A DNA stretch of 64,000 bases, from positions 90,187-154,186 of the forward strand of contig CACHOG010000002.1 in NCBI GenBank assembly GCA_902581445.1, read 5' to 3'. Below the pieces are notes generated by a model, which did not search any database, was not told the DNA's origin, and saw only the letters and a program-made list of their open reading frames with translations. Both the position numbers and the translations under genes were made by a program. Position 1 is the stretch's first letter. Each line of letters begins with the position of its first letter. Shown here piece after piece: positions 34,544 through 45,436 of this stretch. This DNA comes from an uncultured Pelagibacteraceae bacterium. GTDB lineage: Bacteria > Pseudomonadota > Alphaproteobacteria > Pelagibacterales > Pelagibacteraceae.

Positions 34544-35267
34544 TTTATTTTCAACGTCATTAATAAGAAATATTTATAGAAAACCAACGAAAAAATCAGA
34601 GGTTACAAGTCAAATAATATACGGAGAAAAAATAAGAATTATTAAGTTTGGAAATAGATGGTTAAAAATTAAGACATATAATGACAATTATTCTGGTTAT
34701 ATTAAAAACGAAAAACTTAAAGAAGGTTTAAAAATTATTTTTAAAACTCATAAATTGAAAACTAGAATATTTTCTCAAAATAAAAAAAAGAATTTTCTTA
34801 CATTTAATAGCAGATTGCCAATCATCACTAAAAGAAAAAAATTTATAGAATTTGAGAAAGGTAAATGGGTAAAAAGGTCAGATATTAAACCAGTAAATCA
34901 CAAAGATAGAAATTTTATTAAAATTTTAAAATCTTTTATAAATTGTAAATATACCTGGGGTGGTAAATCTTACGAAGGTATAGACTGCTCAGCACTTATT
35001 CAATCGTACTATCTTTATAATAATAAATTTTTTCCTAGAGATACAAAGGACCAAATATCTTTTAAAAAAGGTAAAAAAAAATTAATCAAATTTTCAAAAG
35101 GGGATATTATCTACTGGAAAGGTCATGTAGCTGTTTGCCTGAATAGAAATGAACTTGTTCATGCGTACGGACCTAGAAAAAAAGTATTAATAATGAATAT
35201 AAAAAAAACTGTTGAATTAATTAACGAAACAGCAAAACTCAAGGTAAAAAAAATAATAAAAATTTAA
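34536..35267 (+). CDS. NlpC/P60 peptidase with SH3-like domain
   Basis: A 243-residue protein. The N-terminal half (1-120) forms one or two SH3-like repeats (RNIYRKPTKKSEVTSQIIYGE, with GNRWLKIKT). The C-terminal half is NlpC/P60: YTWGGKSYEGIDCSALIQ with nucleophile Cys151 and GHVAVCL with His197, then LVHAYGP. Such enzymes cut D-Glu/meso-DAP or related bonds in peptidoglycan stem peptides. There is no signal peptide, which with the upstream ampG suggests cytoplasmic processing of imported muropeptides, as for dipeptidyl-peptidase VI. It overlaps ampG by eight bases. Confidence 0.9.
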   Translation: MTDLFSTSLIRNIYRKPTKKSEVTSQIIYGEKIRIIKFGNRWLKIKTYNDNYSGYIKNEKLKEGLKIIFKTHKLKTRIFSQNKKKNFLTFNSRLPIITKRKKFIEFEKGKWVKRSDIKPVNHKDRNFIKILKSFINCKYTWGGKSYEGIDCSALIQSYYLYNNKFFPRDTKDQISFKKGKKKLIKFSKGDIIYWKGHVAVCLNRNELVHAYGPRKKVLIMNIKKTVELINETAKLKVKKIIKI

Positions 35268-35271
35268 AAAA

Positions 35272-36807
35272 ATGAATTTAGAGGAAAAATTTAATATTTT
35301 AGTAAATAAAATGAATTTTGGTCACTATGATGAAGTTATTTTTGAAACTAACTATTTAATTAAAAAATTTCCAAAACAGGAAGCCTTATATAATCTTTTA
35401 GCTCTCACTTACCAGGCAAAAGGTGAATATGATAAATCAATTGACCTATTAAATGATGCGTTAAAAAGAAGTAAAAATAACACAAATTTTTTAAATAATA
35501 TTGGACTAGGGTATTACAGAAAAAAAGATTACATCAAAGCAGAAGGTTATTTTAATAAAGTTTTAGAATTAAATCCAAGATTTATAAATACTATTAATAA
35601 TCTTGCTGGTTTATACAATGAAATTAATAATACAAATGAAAGTGAGAGGCTTTACTTAAAGGCTTTGAGTATTAATGACAATATTTTGGAGACAAATTAT
35701 AATTATGGATCATTTCTTCAAACTCTAGGAAGATATGCCGAAGCAGAAAAATATTATCGAAAAACTTTAGATATTAATAAAGATTTTACAAGAGCTGATA
35801 AAAGCCTAGCAATGCTAAAAAAATATAAAAAGAATGATAAATATATTTCCTCTTTAGAAGAAAAAATAAAAAATAAAAATCTTCATAGATCAAATATAAA
35901 AGATTTATCTTTTGCTTTAGGGAAAATATACGAGGATATAGGTGAATACAAAAAATCTTTTGAGTATATTAAGATGGCAAACGATATTAAAAAACAGTTA
36001 ACAAAATTCGATATTAATAACGAAATCAAATTTTTTGAGAAAATAAAAAATTTTCATGAAAAAACTAAAATAAAGAATGTACAAATAACTGAAAATAAAA
36101 AAAAAATAATATTTATTTTAGGTATGCCTAGAACAGGAACATCTTTAGTGGAACAAATTATATCTAGCCACGACAAAGTTTATGGTTCTGGAGAATTACC
36201 ATTTCTAGACCAGTACTTCAGAAGATATCTAGAAAATTTTGAAGAACAACAAAACATAGAGGTAGATCTTGCAAAATTTAAAGAAAATTATTTAACTATA
36301 ATTGAAAAGATGACAAGTTCTGATGTAGTTACAGATAAAGCACCACTTAACTTTAGATGGATAGGATTAATTAAATTAATATTTCCAAATGCAATTATAA
36401 TTCATTGCAAAAGAGATCCTCTTGAAAACAGTTGGTCTATTTACAAAAATGATTTTGAGGGAGGAATGTTATTTTCTAACAATGCCCAAGACATAGCAAG
36501 TTATTATAATATTTATCTAAATTTAATGTCTTATTGGAAGAGCATTTTTAATAAAGATATTTATGACCTAAATTATGAAGACTTAATAAATAATCCTGAA
36601 AGCAAAATTAGAGAAATAATTACTTTTTGTGGGTTAGATTGGCAAGATGCGTGTTTAGAATATTACAAAAATAAAAAATCAATTAAAACTGTAAGTTTTA
36701 GCCAAGCAAGAAAACCTATTTATAAAGACTCATTGAAAGGTACTGCAAAATTTAAAAATTATATTCAAGATTTAGAAAATGCACTATCTTCTTCCAAAGT
36801 CAGGTAA
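35272..36807 (+). CDS. TPR-repeat sulfotransferase
   Basis: A 511-residue two-part protein. Residues 1-200 hold about five tetratricopeptide repeats, for example NLLALTYQAKGEYDKSIDLLNDAL. The C-terminal part is a PAPS-dependent sulfotransferase: the 5'-phosphosulfate loop FILGMPRTGTSLVEQIISS (Gly284 onward) and the 3'-phosphate site IHCKRDPLENSWS near 376-388. The acceptor could be a protein, peptide or glycan. No signal peptide is visible. It follows the NlpC/P60 gene by four bases; its 3' end overlaps convergent tyrA by 24 bases. The source of PAPS in a sulfate-non-assimilating organism is an open question. Confidence 0.9.
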   Translation: MNLEEKFNILVNKMNFGHYDEVIFETNYLIKKFPKQEALYNLLALTYQAKGEYDKSIDLLNDALKRSKNNTNFLNNIGLGYYRKKDYIKAEGYFNKVLELNPRFINTINNLAGLYNEINNTNESERLYLKALSINDNILETNYNYGSFLQTLGRYAEAEKYYRKTLDINKDFTRADKSLAMLKKYKKNDKYISSLEEKIKNKNLHRSNIKDLSFALGKIYEDIGEYKKSFEYIKMANDIKKQLTKFDINNEIKFFEKIKNFHEKTKIKNVQITENKKKIIFILGMPRTGTSLVEQIISSHDKVYGSGELPFLDQYFRRYLENFEEQQNIEVDLAKFKENYLTIIEKMTSSDVVTDKAPLNFRWIGLIKLIFPNAIIIHCKRDPLENSWSIYKNDFEGGMLFSNNAQDIASYYNIYLNLMSYWKSIFNKDIYDLNYEDLINNPESKIREIITFCGLDWQDACLEYYKNKKSIKTVSFSQARKPIYKDSLKGTAKFKNYIQDLENALSSSKVR

Positions 36808-37683
36808 ATTAACGTCTTGTTTTGAAGAAACTATTTTTTTTCGAATTTTTTTTGACTCTTTCATTATTTTAATTAATTTTTTCTCATCTTTTGTGTTAAT
36901 TAATTTTTTTATTTGGCGCATATTGTTTAAAAAAAGGTCAATTCCCCTAGTAATATTTTTATGATTATTGAGAAAAATATCCTTCCACATAATCTCATTC
37001 GAAGCTGCAGTTCTTGTAAAATCTCTCAGACCGCCTGCACTAAATTTAACTATATTTGATTTTTTTTTCTTCTCAAAATTCATTGCCGTTTTTACCATAT
37101 TATATGCAACAAGGTGTGGAATATGGCTTGTAATTGAAAAAATATGATCGTGCTCTTTTAAATTCATGTAAACTATATTGCATCCAATTTTGACCCAAAA
37201 TTTTGATAAAATTTCCATATGTTTTTTATTTATATTTCTATCTTTTATTAAAACACACCATTTATCAGAAAATAATTTTTCGTTCCCAAACTTAGGACCA
37301 CTTACTTCAGAACCTGCAATTGGGTGGCTTGAAATCCAACTTATATTTTTTTTAATTCTAGGTTTTATTTTTTTAAATATTGTTTCCTTTGCTGAGCCAA
37401 CATCAGTAACTATTGTATTTTTATTAATATATTCCTCTATGTTTTTAAAAATTTTTAAATACTCGCCTAAATGTGTACAAATTATTATCATATCCATTTT
37501 GGGAATTTGTTTTTGGGAGCCTTTTAAAACCTCGCAATTAAATCTAAGTTTTTTAATTTGATTTATATGTTTTTTTGATTTTTCTAAAATAAAGATTTTT
37601 TTAGATATTTTTTTTTTAATTGTAGCTCTTAAAATTGAAGAGCCAATTAAGCCACATCCAACGATTAAAATTTTTTTAAACAT
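36784..37683 (-). CDS. tyrA: Prephenate/arogenate dehydrogenase
   Basis: A 299-residue NAD(P)-dependent enzyme of tyrosine synthesis. The Rossmann motif VGCGLIGSSI is at 8-17; TDVGSAKETI, WISSHPIAGSEVSGP and FSAGGLRDFTRTAAS are family hallmarks. The order hisC-tyrA, with an eight-base overlap, is typical of alphaproteobacteria, where such enzymes often act on arogenate as well. No ACT or chorismate mutase domain is present. The last 24 bases overlap the sulfotransferase gene on the other strand. Confidence 0.95.
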   Translation of the reverse strand: MFKKILIVGCGLIGSSILRATIKKKISKKIFILEKSKKHINQIKKLRFNCEVLKGSQKQIPKMDMIIICTHLGEYLKIFKNIEEYINKNTIVTDVGSAKETIFKKIKPRIKKNISWISSHPIAGSEVSGPKFGNEKLFSDKWCVLIKDRNINKKHMEILSKFWVKIGCNIVYMNLKEHDHIFSITSHIPHLVAYNMVKTAMNFEKKKKSNIVKFSAGGLRDFTRTAASNEIMWKDIFLNNHKNITRGIDLFLNNMRQIKKLINTKDEKKLIKIMKESKKIRKKIVSSKQDVNLPDFGRR

Positions 37684-38767
37684 TTTTAAATATTTGTGTT
37701 ATTTCTTTGAGAAACAATTTATTTTCTGCACTGTTTCCAATAGTTAATCTCAAATGGTTATCAATCCCGTAAGTATTCATTTCTCTAAGTATAATTCCTT
37801 TGCTTTCTAATTTTTTTTCAACTGAAATTGCTGTCAGCTTACAACGATTAAAATTAAGTAAAAGAAAATTCGCACTTATTTTATTTGAGTAAATATCAAA
37901 CTCTTCTAGACTTTTTTTAATTTTTTTACTCCAATATAAGTTATGTTTAATTGATTTATTAATAAATTTATTATCTTTTAAAGCCTCAATTGCGCATAGC
38001 TGTGCAATTTCATTAACATTAAATGGTGGTTTAATAAAATTCAAAGCTTGAATAATTTTTTTATCTCCATAACCCCACCCAATTCTTAAAGCTGCTAACC
38101 CATAGATTTTCGAAAATGTTCTTAATATGAAAACATTTTTAAAATTTTTAAAAATCTTTAATCCTGATGCATATTTATTATCCTTCATATATTCATAATA
38201 GGCATCATCTATTACTAACAAAATATCTTTTCTTAATTTTTTTCTTAAATTAATTAATTCATCCTTGTAAAGATATGTACCTGTAGGATTATTAGGATTT
38301 GCTAAAAAAACTATTTTTGTTTTTTTACTCACTTTATTAATTATATTATCTATCGAAATCTTAAAATTTTTCTCTTTTGAAAAAACTACTTTAGCACCTG
38401 AAATAGATGAATAAATTCTATACATTAAAAAACTAAATTCTGGGACAATTACCTGATCACCTTTGTTTAAAAATAATTGGCATAGCATTTGAATAATCTC
38501 ATCAGACCCGGATCCACAAATTACTTTATTGGCATCACAATTAAATTTAATTGAAATTTGTTTTCTTAATAATTTAGAGGTGTAATCTGGATATTTTGAA
38601 GTGCTTACATTTTTTCTTAAGATTGCTCTCACGTTTGGGCTTGCACCTAACGCAGACTCGTTTGCGGATAATTTTATTATTTTTCTAGTTTCTTTAAAAT
38701 TTGGAATTTCGTATTTTCCTGGTTTATAAGATTGAAATTTTAGTTTTTTAAATTTGGCTAATTTCAT
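37676..38767 (-). CDS. hisC: Histidinol-phosphate aminotransferase (HisC)
   Basis: A 363-residue class I/II PLP aminotransferase. ANPNNPTGT at 156-164, LVIDDAYYEY at 184-193 and LRTFSKIYGLAALRIGWGYG with PLP Lys220 are typical of HisC. It converts imidazole-acetol phosphate to histidinol phosphate; in this genomic position (before tyrA) alphaproteobacterial forms are thought also to serve aromatic amino acid synthesis. It is divergent from metX across a 190-base spacer holding the SAM-II element. Confidence 0.94.
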   Translation of the reverse strand: MKLAKFKKLKFQSYKPGKYEIPNFKETRKIIKLSANESALGASPNVRAILRKNVSTSKYPDYTSKLLRKQISIKFNCDANKVICGSGSDEIIQMLCQLFLNKGDQVIVPEFSFLMYRIYSSISGAKVVFSKEKNFKISIDNIINKVSKKTKIVFLANPNNPTGTYLYKDELINLRKKLRKDILLVIDDAYYEYMKDNKYASGLKIFKNFKNVFILRTFSKIYGLAALRIGWGYGDKKIIQALNFIKPPFNVNEIAQLCAIEALKDNKFINKSIKHNLYWSKKIKKSLEEFDIYSNKISANFLLLNFNRCKLTAISVEKKLESKGIILREMNTYGIDNHLRLTIGNSAENKLFLKEITQIFKNV

Positions 38768-38842
38768 AATTTTATATTTTTCTGGTATATATAGTTAAAT
38801 TATAATTTTTTTAAATTAAATAAGTAAAATTCTTGTTAAAAT

Positions 38843-38871
38843 TTGACATATAAAATTCAATAATGTAAGAA
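38843..38871 (+). promoter_or_regulatory. Probable promoter of metX
   Basis: A perfect TTGACA at 38843-38848, followed after 17 bases by a poor -10 (TAAGAA, 38866-38871). Transcription would start near 38877, at the first base of the SAM-II element. The -35 box is convincing, the -10 box is not. Confidence 0.45.
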
Positions 38872-38875
38872 CAAC

Positions 38876-38926
38876 TTGCGCTGATTTAAACTGAATTGCG
38901 AGCGCTTAAAAAAACCGCTAAATAAG
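38876..38926 (+). ncRNA. SAM-II riboswitch upstream of metX
   Basis: The core matches the SAM-II (SAM_alpha) class: GCGCT (38878-38882) pairs with AGCGC (38901-38905) to form P1; the conserved loop TGATTTAA follows the first strand, ATTGCGAGCGC carries the second, and GCTAAA (38917-38922) is the conserved 3' pseudoknot strand. SAM-II elements bind S-adenosylmethionine and repress metX/metA-type genes in alphaproteobacteria and marine bacteria. Here the element ends 31 bases before the metX ATG and is followed by eight T, so output may not be the usual blocking of the ribosome binding site. Confidence 0.85.
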
Positions 38927-38957
38927 TTTTTTTTCTCCAATTCATCAGCATTTAAAT

Positions 38958-40079
38958 ATGAACAAATTTAAAGATATAAAGAAAATAATTGTTGAAAAAC
39001 CATTAAAATTAGATTGTGGACAGACAATTAATAATTACCCATTAGCATATGAAACTTATGGAAAATTAAACGGCGACAGAAGTAATGCTATAATGATCTT
39101 TCATGCTTTGACTGGAGATCAATTTGCATCGGGAATTAATCCAATTACAAAAAAGGATGGTTGGTGGAATTATGCTCTTGGACCTGGAAAGGCAATTGAT
39201 ACTGATAAATATTTTGTAATTGCTTCAAACGTTATAGGTGGATGTATGGGTTCTTTTGGTCCAAGCGATATTAATCCTGACACAAAAAAACCTTATGGTA
39301 CAAACTTTCCAGTTATCACAATTAATGACATGGTTAATGCTCAATATAACCTCTTAGATTATTTTAAAATTGAAAAATTATTCAGTGTTATTGGGGGATC
39401 TATGGGTGGAATGCAGGTACTTCAGTTTGTATCCAACTTTCCTAATAAAGCTCTTACAGCAATTCCAATTGCTTGTACTGCAAGTCATTCAGCTCAAAAT
39501 ATAGCCCTAAATGAACTTGGTAGGCAATCAATAATGGCCGATAGAAATTGGCAAGATGGGTTTTATGAAGAACAAAATAAACAACCAGATAAAGGTCTTG
39601 CTGTTGCTAGAATGGCAGCACATATTACTTATTTATCTAAAGCAGGACTTCAAGAAAAATTTGGGAGAAAATTACAAGAAAGAGACGATTTAAAATTTAG
39701 TTTTGACGCTGACTTTCAAATAGAAAGTTATTTAAGATACCAAGGATCAGTTTTTGTAGATAGATTTGATGCAAATAGCTATTTGTATATTACAAGAGCT
39801 ATGGATTATTTTGACTTAACAAAAAAATTTGGTGGAAATTTATCAAAAGCTTTCGAGAAAAGTGATACTAAGTTTTTTATTATATCTTTTACTTCAGATT
39901 GGCTTTATCCAACTTCTGAAAACAGAGATATTGTAATTGCCCTAAATGCTATTGGTAAAAACGTAGGATTTGTCGAAATTTCTTCTGATAAGGGTCATGA
40001 TTCTTTTTTACTTGATGTTCCAGATTTTTTAAACACTGTTAAATATTTTTTAAATACTTCTTACGAACAAATTAAATGA
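38958..40079 (+). CDS. metX: Homoserine O-acetyltransferase
   Basis: A 373-residue alpha/beta hydrolase that acylates homoserine for methionine synthesis. GGSMGGMQVLQ holds nucleophile Ser148, and SSDKGHDSFLLD holds His347; YETYGKLN and HALTGDQF (oxyanion region) and GGCMGSFGPSDINP are conserved. Whether acetyl- or succinyl-CoA is used cannot be read with certainty. It is followed by metW with a four-base overlap (ATGA), the usual pair. Expression is probably repressed by SAM through the SAM-II leader. Confidence 0.95.
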   Translation: MNKFKDIKKIIVEKPLKLDCGQTINNYPLAYETYGKLNGDRSNAIMIFHALTGDQFASGINPITKKDGWWNYALGPGKAIDTDKYFVIASNVIGGCMGSFGPSDINPDTKKPYGTNFPVITINDMVNAQYNLLDYFKIEKLFSVIGGSMGGMQVLQFVSNFPNKALTAIPIACTASHSAQNIALNELGRQSIMADRNWQDGFYEEQNKQPDKGLAVARMAAHITYLSKAGLQEKFGRKLQERDDLKFSFDADFQIESYLRYQGSVFVDRFDANSYLYITRAMDYFDLTKKFGGNLSKAFEKSDTKFFIISFTSDWLYPTSENRDIVIALNAIGKNVGFVEISSDKGHDSFLLDVPDFLNTVKYFLNTSYEQIK

Positions 40080-40630
40080 AAAAAGAATTTTATAATATTG
40101 CAAAATTAGTAACTCAAAATTCTAAAATCTTAGATGTAGGATGTGGAAATGGTGAACTTATGAAATATATTACAGAAAATATTAGCAAAGATATTAGGGG
40201 AATTGAGTTGTCAAAATCCAACGTACAAAAGTGTGTTGAAAAAGGTTTAACAGTCATCGAAGGAAATGCAGAAAAAGATTTAAGGCAATTTCCAGATAGT
40301 TCTTTCGATTTTGTAATCCTCAGTCAAACTTTACAGGCTTTCTTAGATCCAGAAAATGTATTGAATGAATTACTAAGGATTGGAAAAAAAGCAATTGTAT
40401 CAATTCCAAATTTTGGGCATTGGAAAGTTAGATTACATTTACTTTTAAAAGGTACAATGCCAGTAACCAAAAATTTACCAAATGAGTGGTTCAATACACC
40501 AAACCTGCATATGTGCACAATTAAGGATTTTGAAAATTATTGTAAAGAAAGAGATATTAAAATTAATTTAAAAAATTTAAAGTTTCACAATTTTTTTTCA
40601 GAATTAGGAATTTTTATATTGGAGAAATAG
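40076..40630 (+). CDS. metW: Methionine biosynthesis protein MetW
   Basis: A 184-residue protein of SAM-methyltransferase fold: ILDVGCGNGELMKY at 18-31 is motif I and FDFVILSQTLQAF motif II region. MetW is found next to MetX and in some bacteria is needed for MetX activity, though its chemistry is not settled. NFGHWKVRLHLLLKGTMPVT and LPNEWFNTPNLHMCTIKDFE are MetW-specific. It overlaps metX by four bases. Confidence 0.94.
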   Translation: MKKEFYNIAKLVTQNSKILDVGCGNGELMKYITENISKDIRGIELSKSNVQKCVEKGLTVIEGNAEKDLRQFPDSSFDFVILSQTLQAFLDPENVLNELLRIGKKAIVSIPNFGHWKVRLHLLLKGTMPVTKNLPNEWFNTPNLHMCTIKDFENYCKERDIKINLKNLKFHNFFSELGIFILEK

Positions 40631-40631
40631 A

Positions 40632-41351
40632 ATGAAAATAGAAATAATCAAATGTCTTGAAGATAACTTTTCATATTTACTAATTAATGAAAAAAATTCT
40701 GATGCGTGTGTAGTTGATCCTGGAGAATCTAAACCAGTTTTGAAATTCATTGATGATAATAAAATAAATTTAAAGTATATCTTGAATACTCATCACCACG
40801 GAGACCATATAGGCGGTAATAATATATTAAAAAATAAATTTAACGCGAAAATTCTTGCGTCTGAAAATGATAGAGAAAGAATTCCTGAAATTGATATTTT
40901 TTTAAGGGATGGTCAAATTTGGAAGGATGATATATTTGAGTTTAAAGTTATTAGTGTTCCAGGACATACTATGGGACATATCTGTTTTTATTTTTTTAAT
41001 GAAAAAATAGTCTTTACTGGAGACACATTATTTTCCCTTGGATGTGGAAGAGTTTTTGAAGGAAGTCATAAGGATATGTTCAATTCATTATTAAAATTAA
41101 AAAGTTTGCCCCCGGTAACCAAAATATATTTTGGACACGAATATACTTTAAATAATTCTATTTTTTGTAGTAAATTTGATGAATATAATTCTAAACTAGA
41201 TAGAAAAATTATTGATATTAAAAAAAAATTAAATAATGGACTTCCTACTGTTCCAACCTCAATAAAAGATGAATTAGATTGTAATATTTTTTTGAGAGCA
41301 AAAAACTTAAAAGAATTTTCAAAATTACGGGATTTAAAGGATAATTTTTAA
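40632..41351 (+). CDS. gloB: Hydroxyacylglutathione hydrolase (glyoxalase II)
   Basis: A 239-residue metallo-beta-lactamase-fold enzyme that hydrolyses S-lactoylglutathione to lactate and glutathione. The binuclear metal motif THHHGDHIGG is at residues 53-62, with VPGHTMGH and FTGDTLFSLGCGRVFEG downstream and FGHEYTLNN completing the ligands. It begins one base after metW's stop (TAG then A), so it probably shares that transcript. Length is slightly short (E. coli 251). Confidence 0.94.
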   Translation: MKIEIIKCLEDNFSYLLINEKNSDACVVDPGESKPVLKFIDDNKINLKYILNTHHHGDHIGGNNILKNKFNAKILASENDRERIPEIDIFLRDGQIWKDDIFEFKVISVPGHTMGHICFYFFNEKIVFTGDTLFSLGCGRVFEGSHKDMFNSLLKLKSLPPVTKIYFGHEYTLNNSIFCSKFDEYNSKLDRKIIDIKKKLNNGLPTVPTSIKDELDCNIFLRAKNLKEFSKLRDLKDNF

Positions 41352-41361
41352 TCGATATTCC

Positions 41362-41389
41362 TTGACTAAAAATACCTTAGATCTATATT
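41362..41389 (+). promoter_or_regulatory. Promoter of the rplU operon
   Basis: TTGACT (41362-41367), 16-base spacer, TATATT (41384-41389). It matches the sigma70 consensus closely and lies 24 bases before the rplU ATG, with AGGA between. Likely start near 41396, giving a very short leader. Confidence 0.65.
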
Positions 41390-41412
41390 GCAGCATTATT
41401 TAGGAAAATTTT

Positions 41413-41802
41413 ATGTCATTTGCAGTTATACAAACTGGTGGAAAACAGTACAAAGTTAAAGCTGGAGAGATACTTAAGGTCGAGAAATTAGTCGAAAAAG
41501 ACAAAGTTGAGTTCAAGAATATCTTAGCTTATGGAGATGAAAAAAATGCAGAAGTTGGCTCTCCAAAAATTGAAGGTGCGAAAGTTGAAGCTGAAATTTT
41601 AAAAAATGGTAAAAATAGAACTATTTTAGTTTTTAAGAAGAGAAGAAGAAAAAATTCAAGAAGAAAAAATGGACACAGACAAGAATTTACATTGTTAAGG
41701 ATAAGTAAAATTTTTGCTAAAGATGGTAAAGTACTCTCAGAGGCTGAGAAATATAAAAAAGTAATAAAAGAAAAAACTAAAAAAGAAGAAGCTAAAAAGT
41801 AA
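41413..41802 (+). CDS. rplU: 50S ribosomal protein L21
   Basis: A 129-residue 50S subunit protein. FAVIQTGGKQYKVKAGEILKVEKL and VFKKRRRKNSRRKNGHRQEFTLLRI are the L21 signatures. The Lys/Glu-rich extension from about residue 108 is longer than E. coli L21 (103 aa) and typical of alphaproteobacteria. It starts the run rplU-rpmA-obg-proB-proA-nadD-rsfS-ctpA-rppH. Confidence 0.98.
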   Translation: MSFAVIQTGGKQYKVKAGEILKVEKLVEKDKVEFKNILAYGDEKNAEVGSPKIEGAKVEAEILKNGKNRTILVFKKRRRKNSRRKNGHRQEFTLLRISKIFAKDGKVLSEAEKYKKVIKEKTKKEEAKK

Positions 41803-41818
41803 ATATAGAGAATAAATT

Positions 41819-42073
41819 ATGGCAACAAAAAAAGCAGGTGGATCGTCAAGGAACGGAAGAGATAGTGCTGGTAGAAGACTTGGTGTCAAAATTTATGCAG
41901 GTCAAAAAGTCATTCCGGGTAATATAATTGTAAGACAAAGAGGTACAAAAATATTTCCTGGAGAACATGTCGGAATGGGAAAAGATCATTCAATCTTTTC
42001 AAAAATTAAAGGAACGGTTGAATTCAAAAAAACAAAATCAGATAGAACTTTTGTATCTGTAAAGCCCAATTAA
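41819..42073 (+). CDS. rpmA: 50S ribosomal protein L27
   Basis: An 84-residue 50S subunit protein whose N-terminal tail reaches the peptidyl transferase centre. [22 protein letters not shown] and [21 protein letters not shown] are diagnostic. There is no N-terminal leader of the kind removed in Firmicutes. It is 16 bases after rplU. Confidence 0.98.
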   Translation: MATKKAGGSSRNGRDSAGRRLGVKIYAGQKVIPGNIIVRQRGTKIFPGEHVGMGKDHSIFSKIKGTVEFKKTKSDRTFVSVKPN

Positions 42074-42093
42074 TATACAACATATTAAAATAA

Positions 42094-44181
<2,088 letters not shown>

Positions 44182-44185
<4 letters not shown>

Positions 44186-45435
44186 TAAAAAGATATTTTG
44201 AAATAATTGGAAGAAAATCTAAAAAGGCTTTTGAAAATAAGGTTAAAAATGAGTTGAAGAATAAAGTCTTAAATCATTATGCGCATTCAATTCAAAAAAA
44301 CGAAAAATCTATATTATCACAAAATAAAAAAGATATTACTTACGCAAAAAAAATTGGATTAAAAGATAATTTTATTTCCAGATTGGAATTAGATAAAAAA
44401 AAACTTAGAGCCATTATAAGTTCGATCAATTCAATATCAAAATTAAAAGATCCAACTGATAGAATACTAGAACAGTGGAAAAGACCAAATGGTTTAAAAA
44501 TTAAAAAAGTTTCAGTTCCAATAGGAGTAATAGGAGTGATTTATGAAAGTAGACCAAATGTTACTTCGGATGTTTCGTGCCTGTGTTTTAAATCAGGTAA
44601 TTCTGTTATTTTAAAAGGAGGCTCTGAAGCATACTTTACCAATAAAATTTTATCTAACCTGTTTAGAAGATCTTTAAAATTTCATAAAATTGATCCTAAT
44701 TTCGTTCAATTTATAGACATGAGAAGTAGAAAGGTTGTAGATCACATGCTTTCTAAAATGACAAAATATATTAATATAATAATTCCAAGAGGAGGGAAAA
44801 GTTTAGTTAAAAAAGTTCAAGATACCTCAAAATTGCCAGTTATTGGTCATCTAGAAGGATTGTGTCATACGTATATTGACAGTAGTGCGAATTTAAAAAT
44901 GGCTCTAAATATAGTTTTAAATGCTAAGCTTAGAAATACTGCGATTTGTGGTGCAACAGAAACTATTTTATTAAATGATAAGTTAATTAAGAAATTTTCT
45001 AAATTATTAATCTCCAAATTGGAAAAAAATGGATGTGTGGTTTATACAGATAATAAAATTAGAAAAGTTTATAAGGGAAACAGTTTTTTAGCATCTGAAA
45101 AAGACTGGATGACTGAATATTTAACTTCAAAGATATCTATTAAATCAGTTAAAAATGTAGTTGAAGCTATAAATCATATAAATAAATATGGAACACAACA
45201 CACTGACGCAATTATTTGCAAGAACAAAAAAACGTCTAGAATTTTTTTAAAAAATGTTAAAAGTTCAATAGCTATGCATAATACATCAACTCAATTTGCA
45301 GATGGTGGGGAATTTGGTTTTGGAGCAGAGGTGGGAATTTCTACGAACAACTTACCACCTAGAGGTCCAGTAGGATTAGGCCAACTAGTATCCTATAAAT
45401 ATGAAGTTATTGGATCAGGACAAATAAGAAAATAA
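44182..45435 (+). CDS. proA: Glutamate-5-semialdehyde dehydrogenase (gamma-glutamyl phosphate reductase)
   Basis: A 417-residue NADPH-dependent enzyme of proline synthesis that reduces glutamyl phosphate. VSVPIGVIGVIYESRPNVTSDVSCLCFKSGN, RNTAICGATET with the catalytic Cys, and NTSTQFADGGEFGFGAEVGIST are characteristic of ProA. The start overlaps proB by four bases. Confidence 0.97.
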
Positions 45436-45436
45436 A

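Noticed and set aside
38927-38934. Classical intrinsic terminator after the SAM-II element
   Set aside because: Only a four-base-pair stem precedes the T-run, so I do not list it as a terminator and report it as an open question instead.
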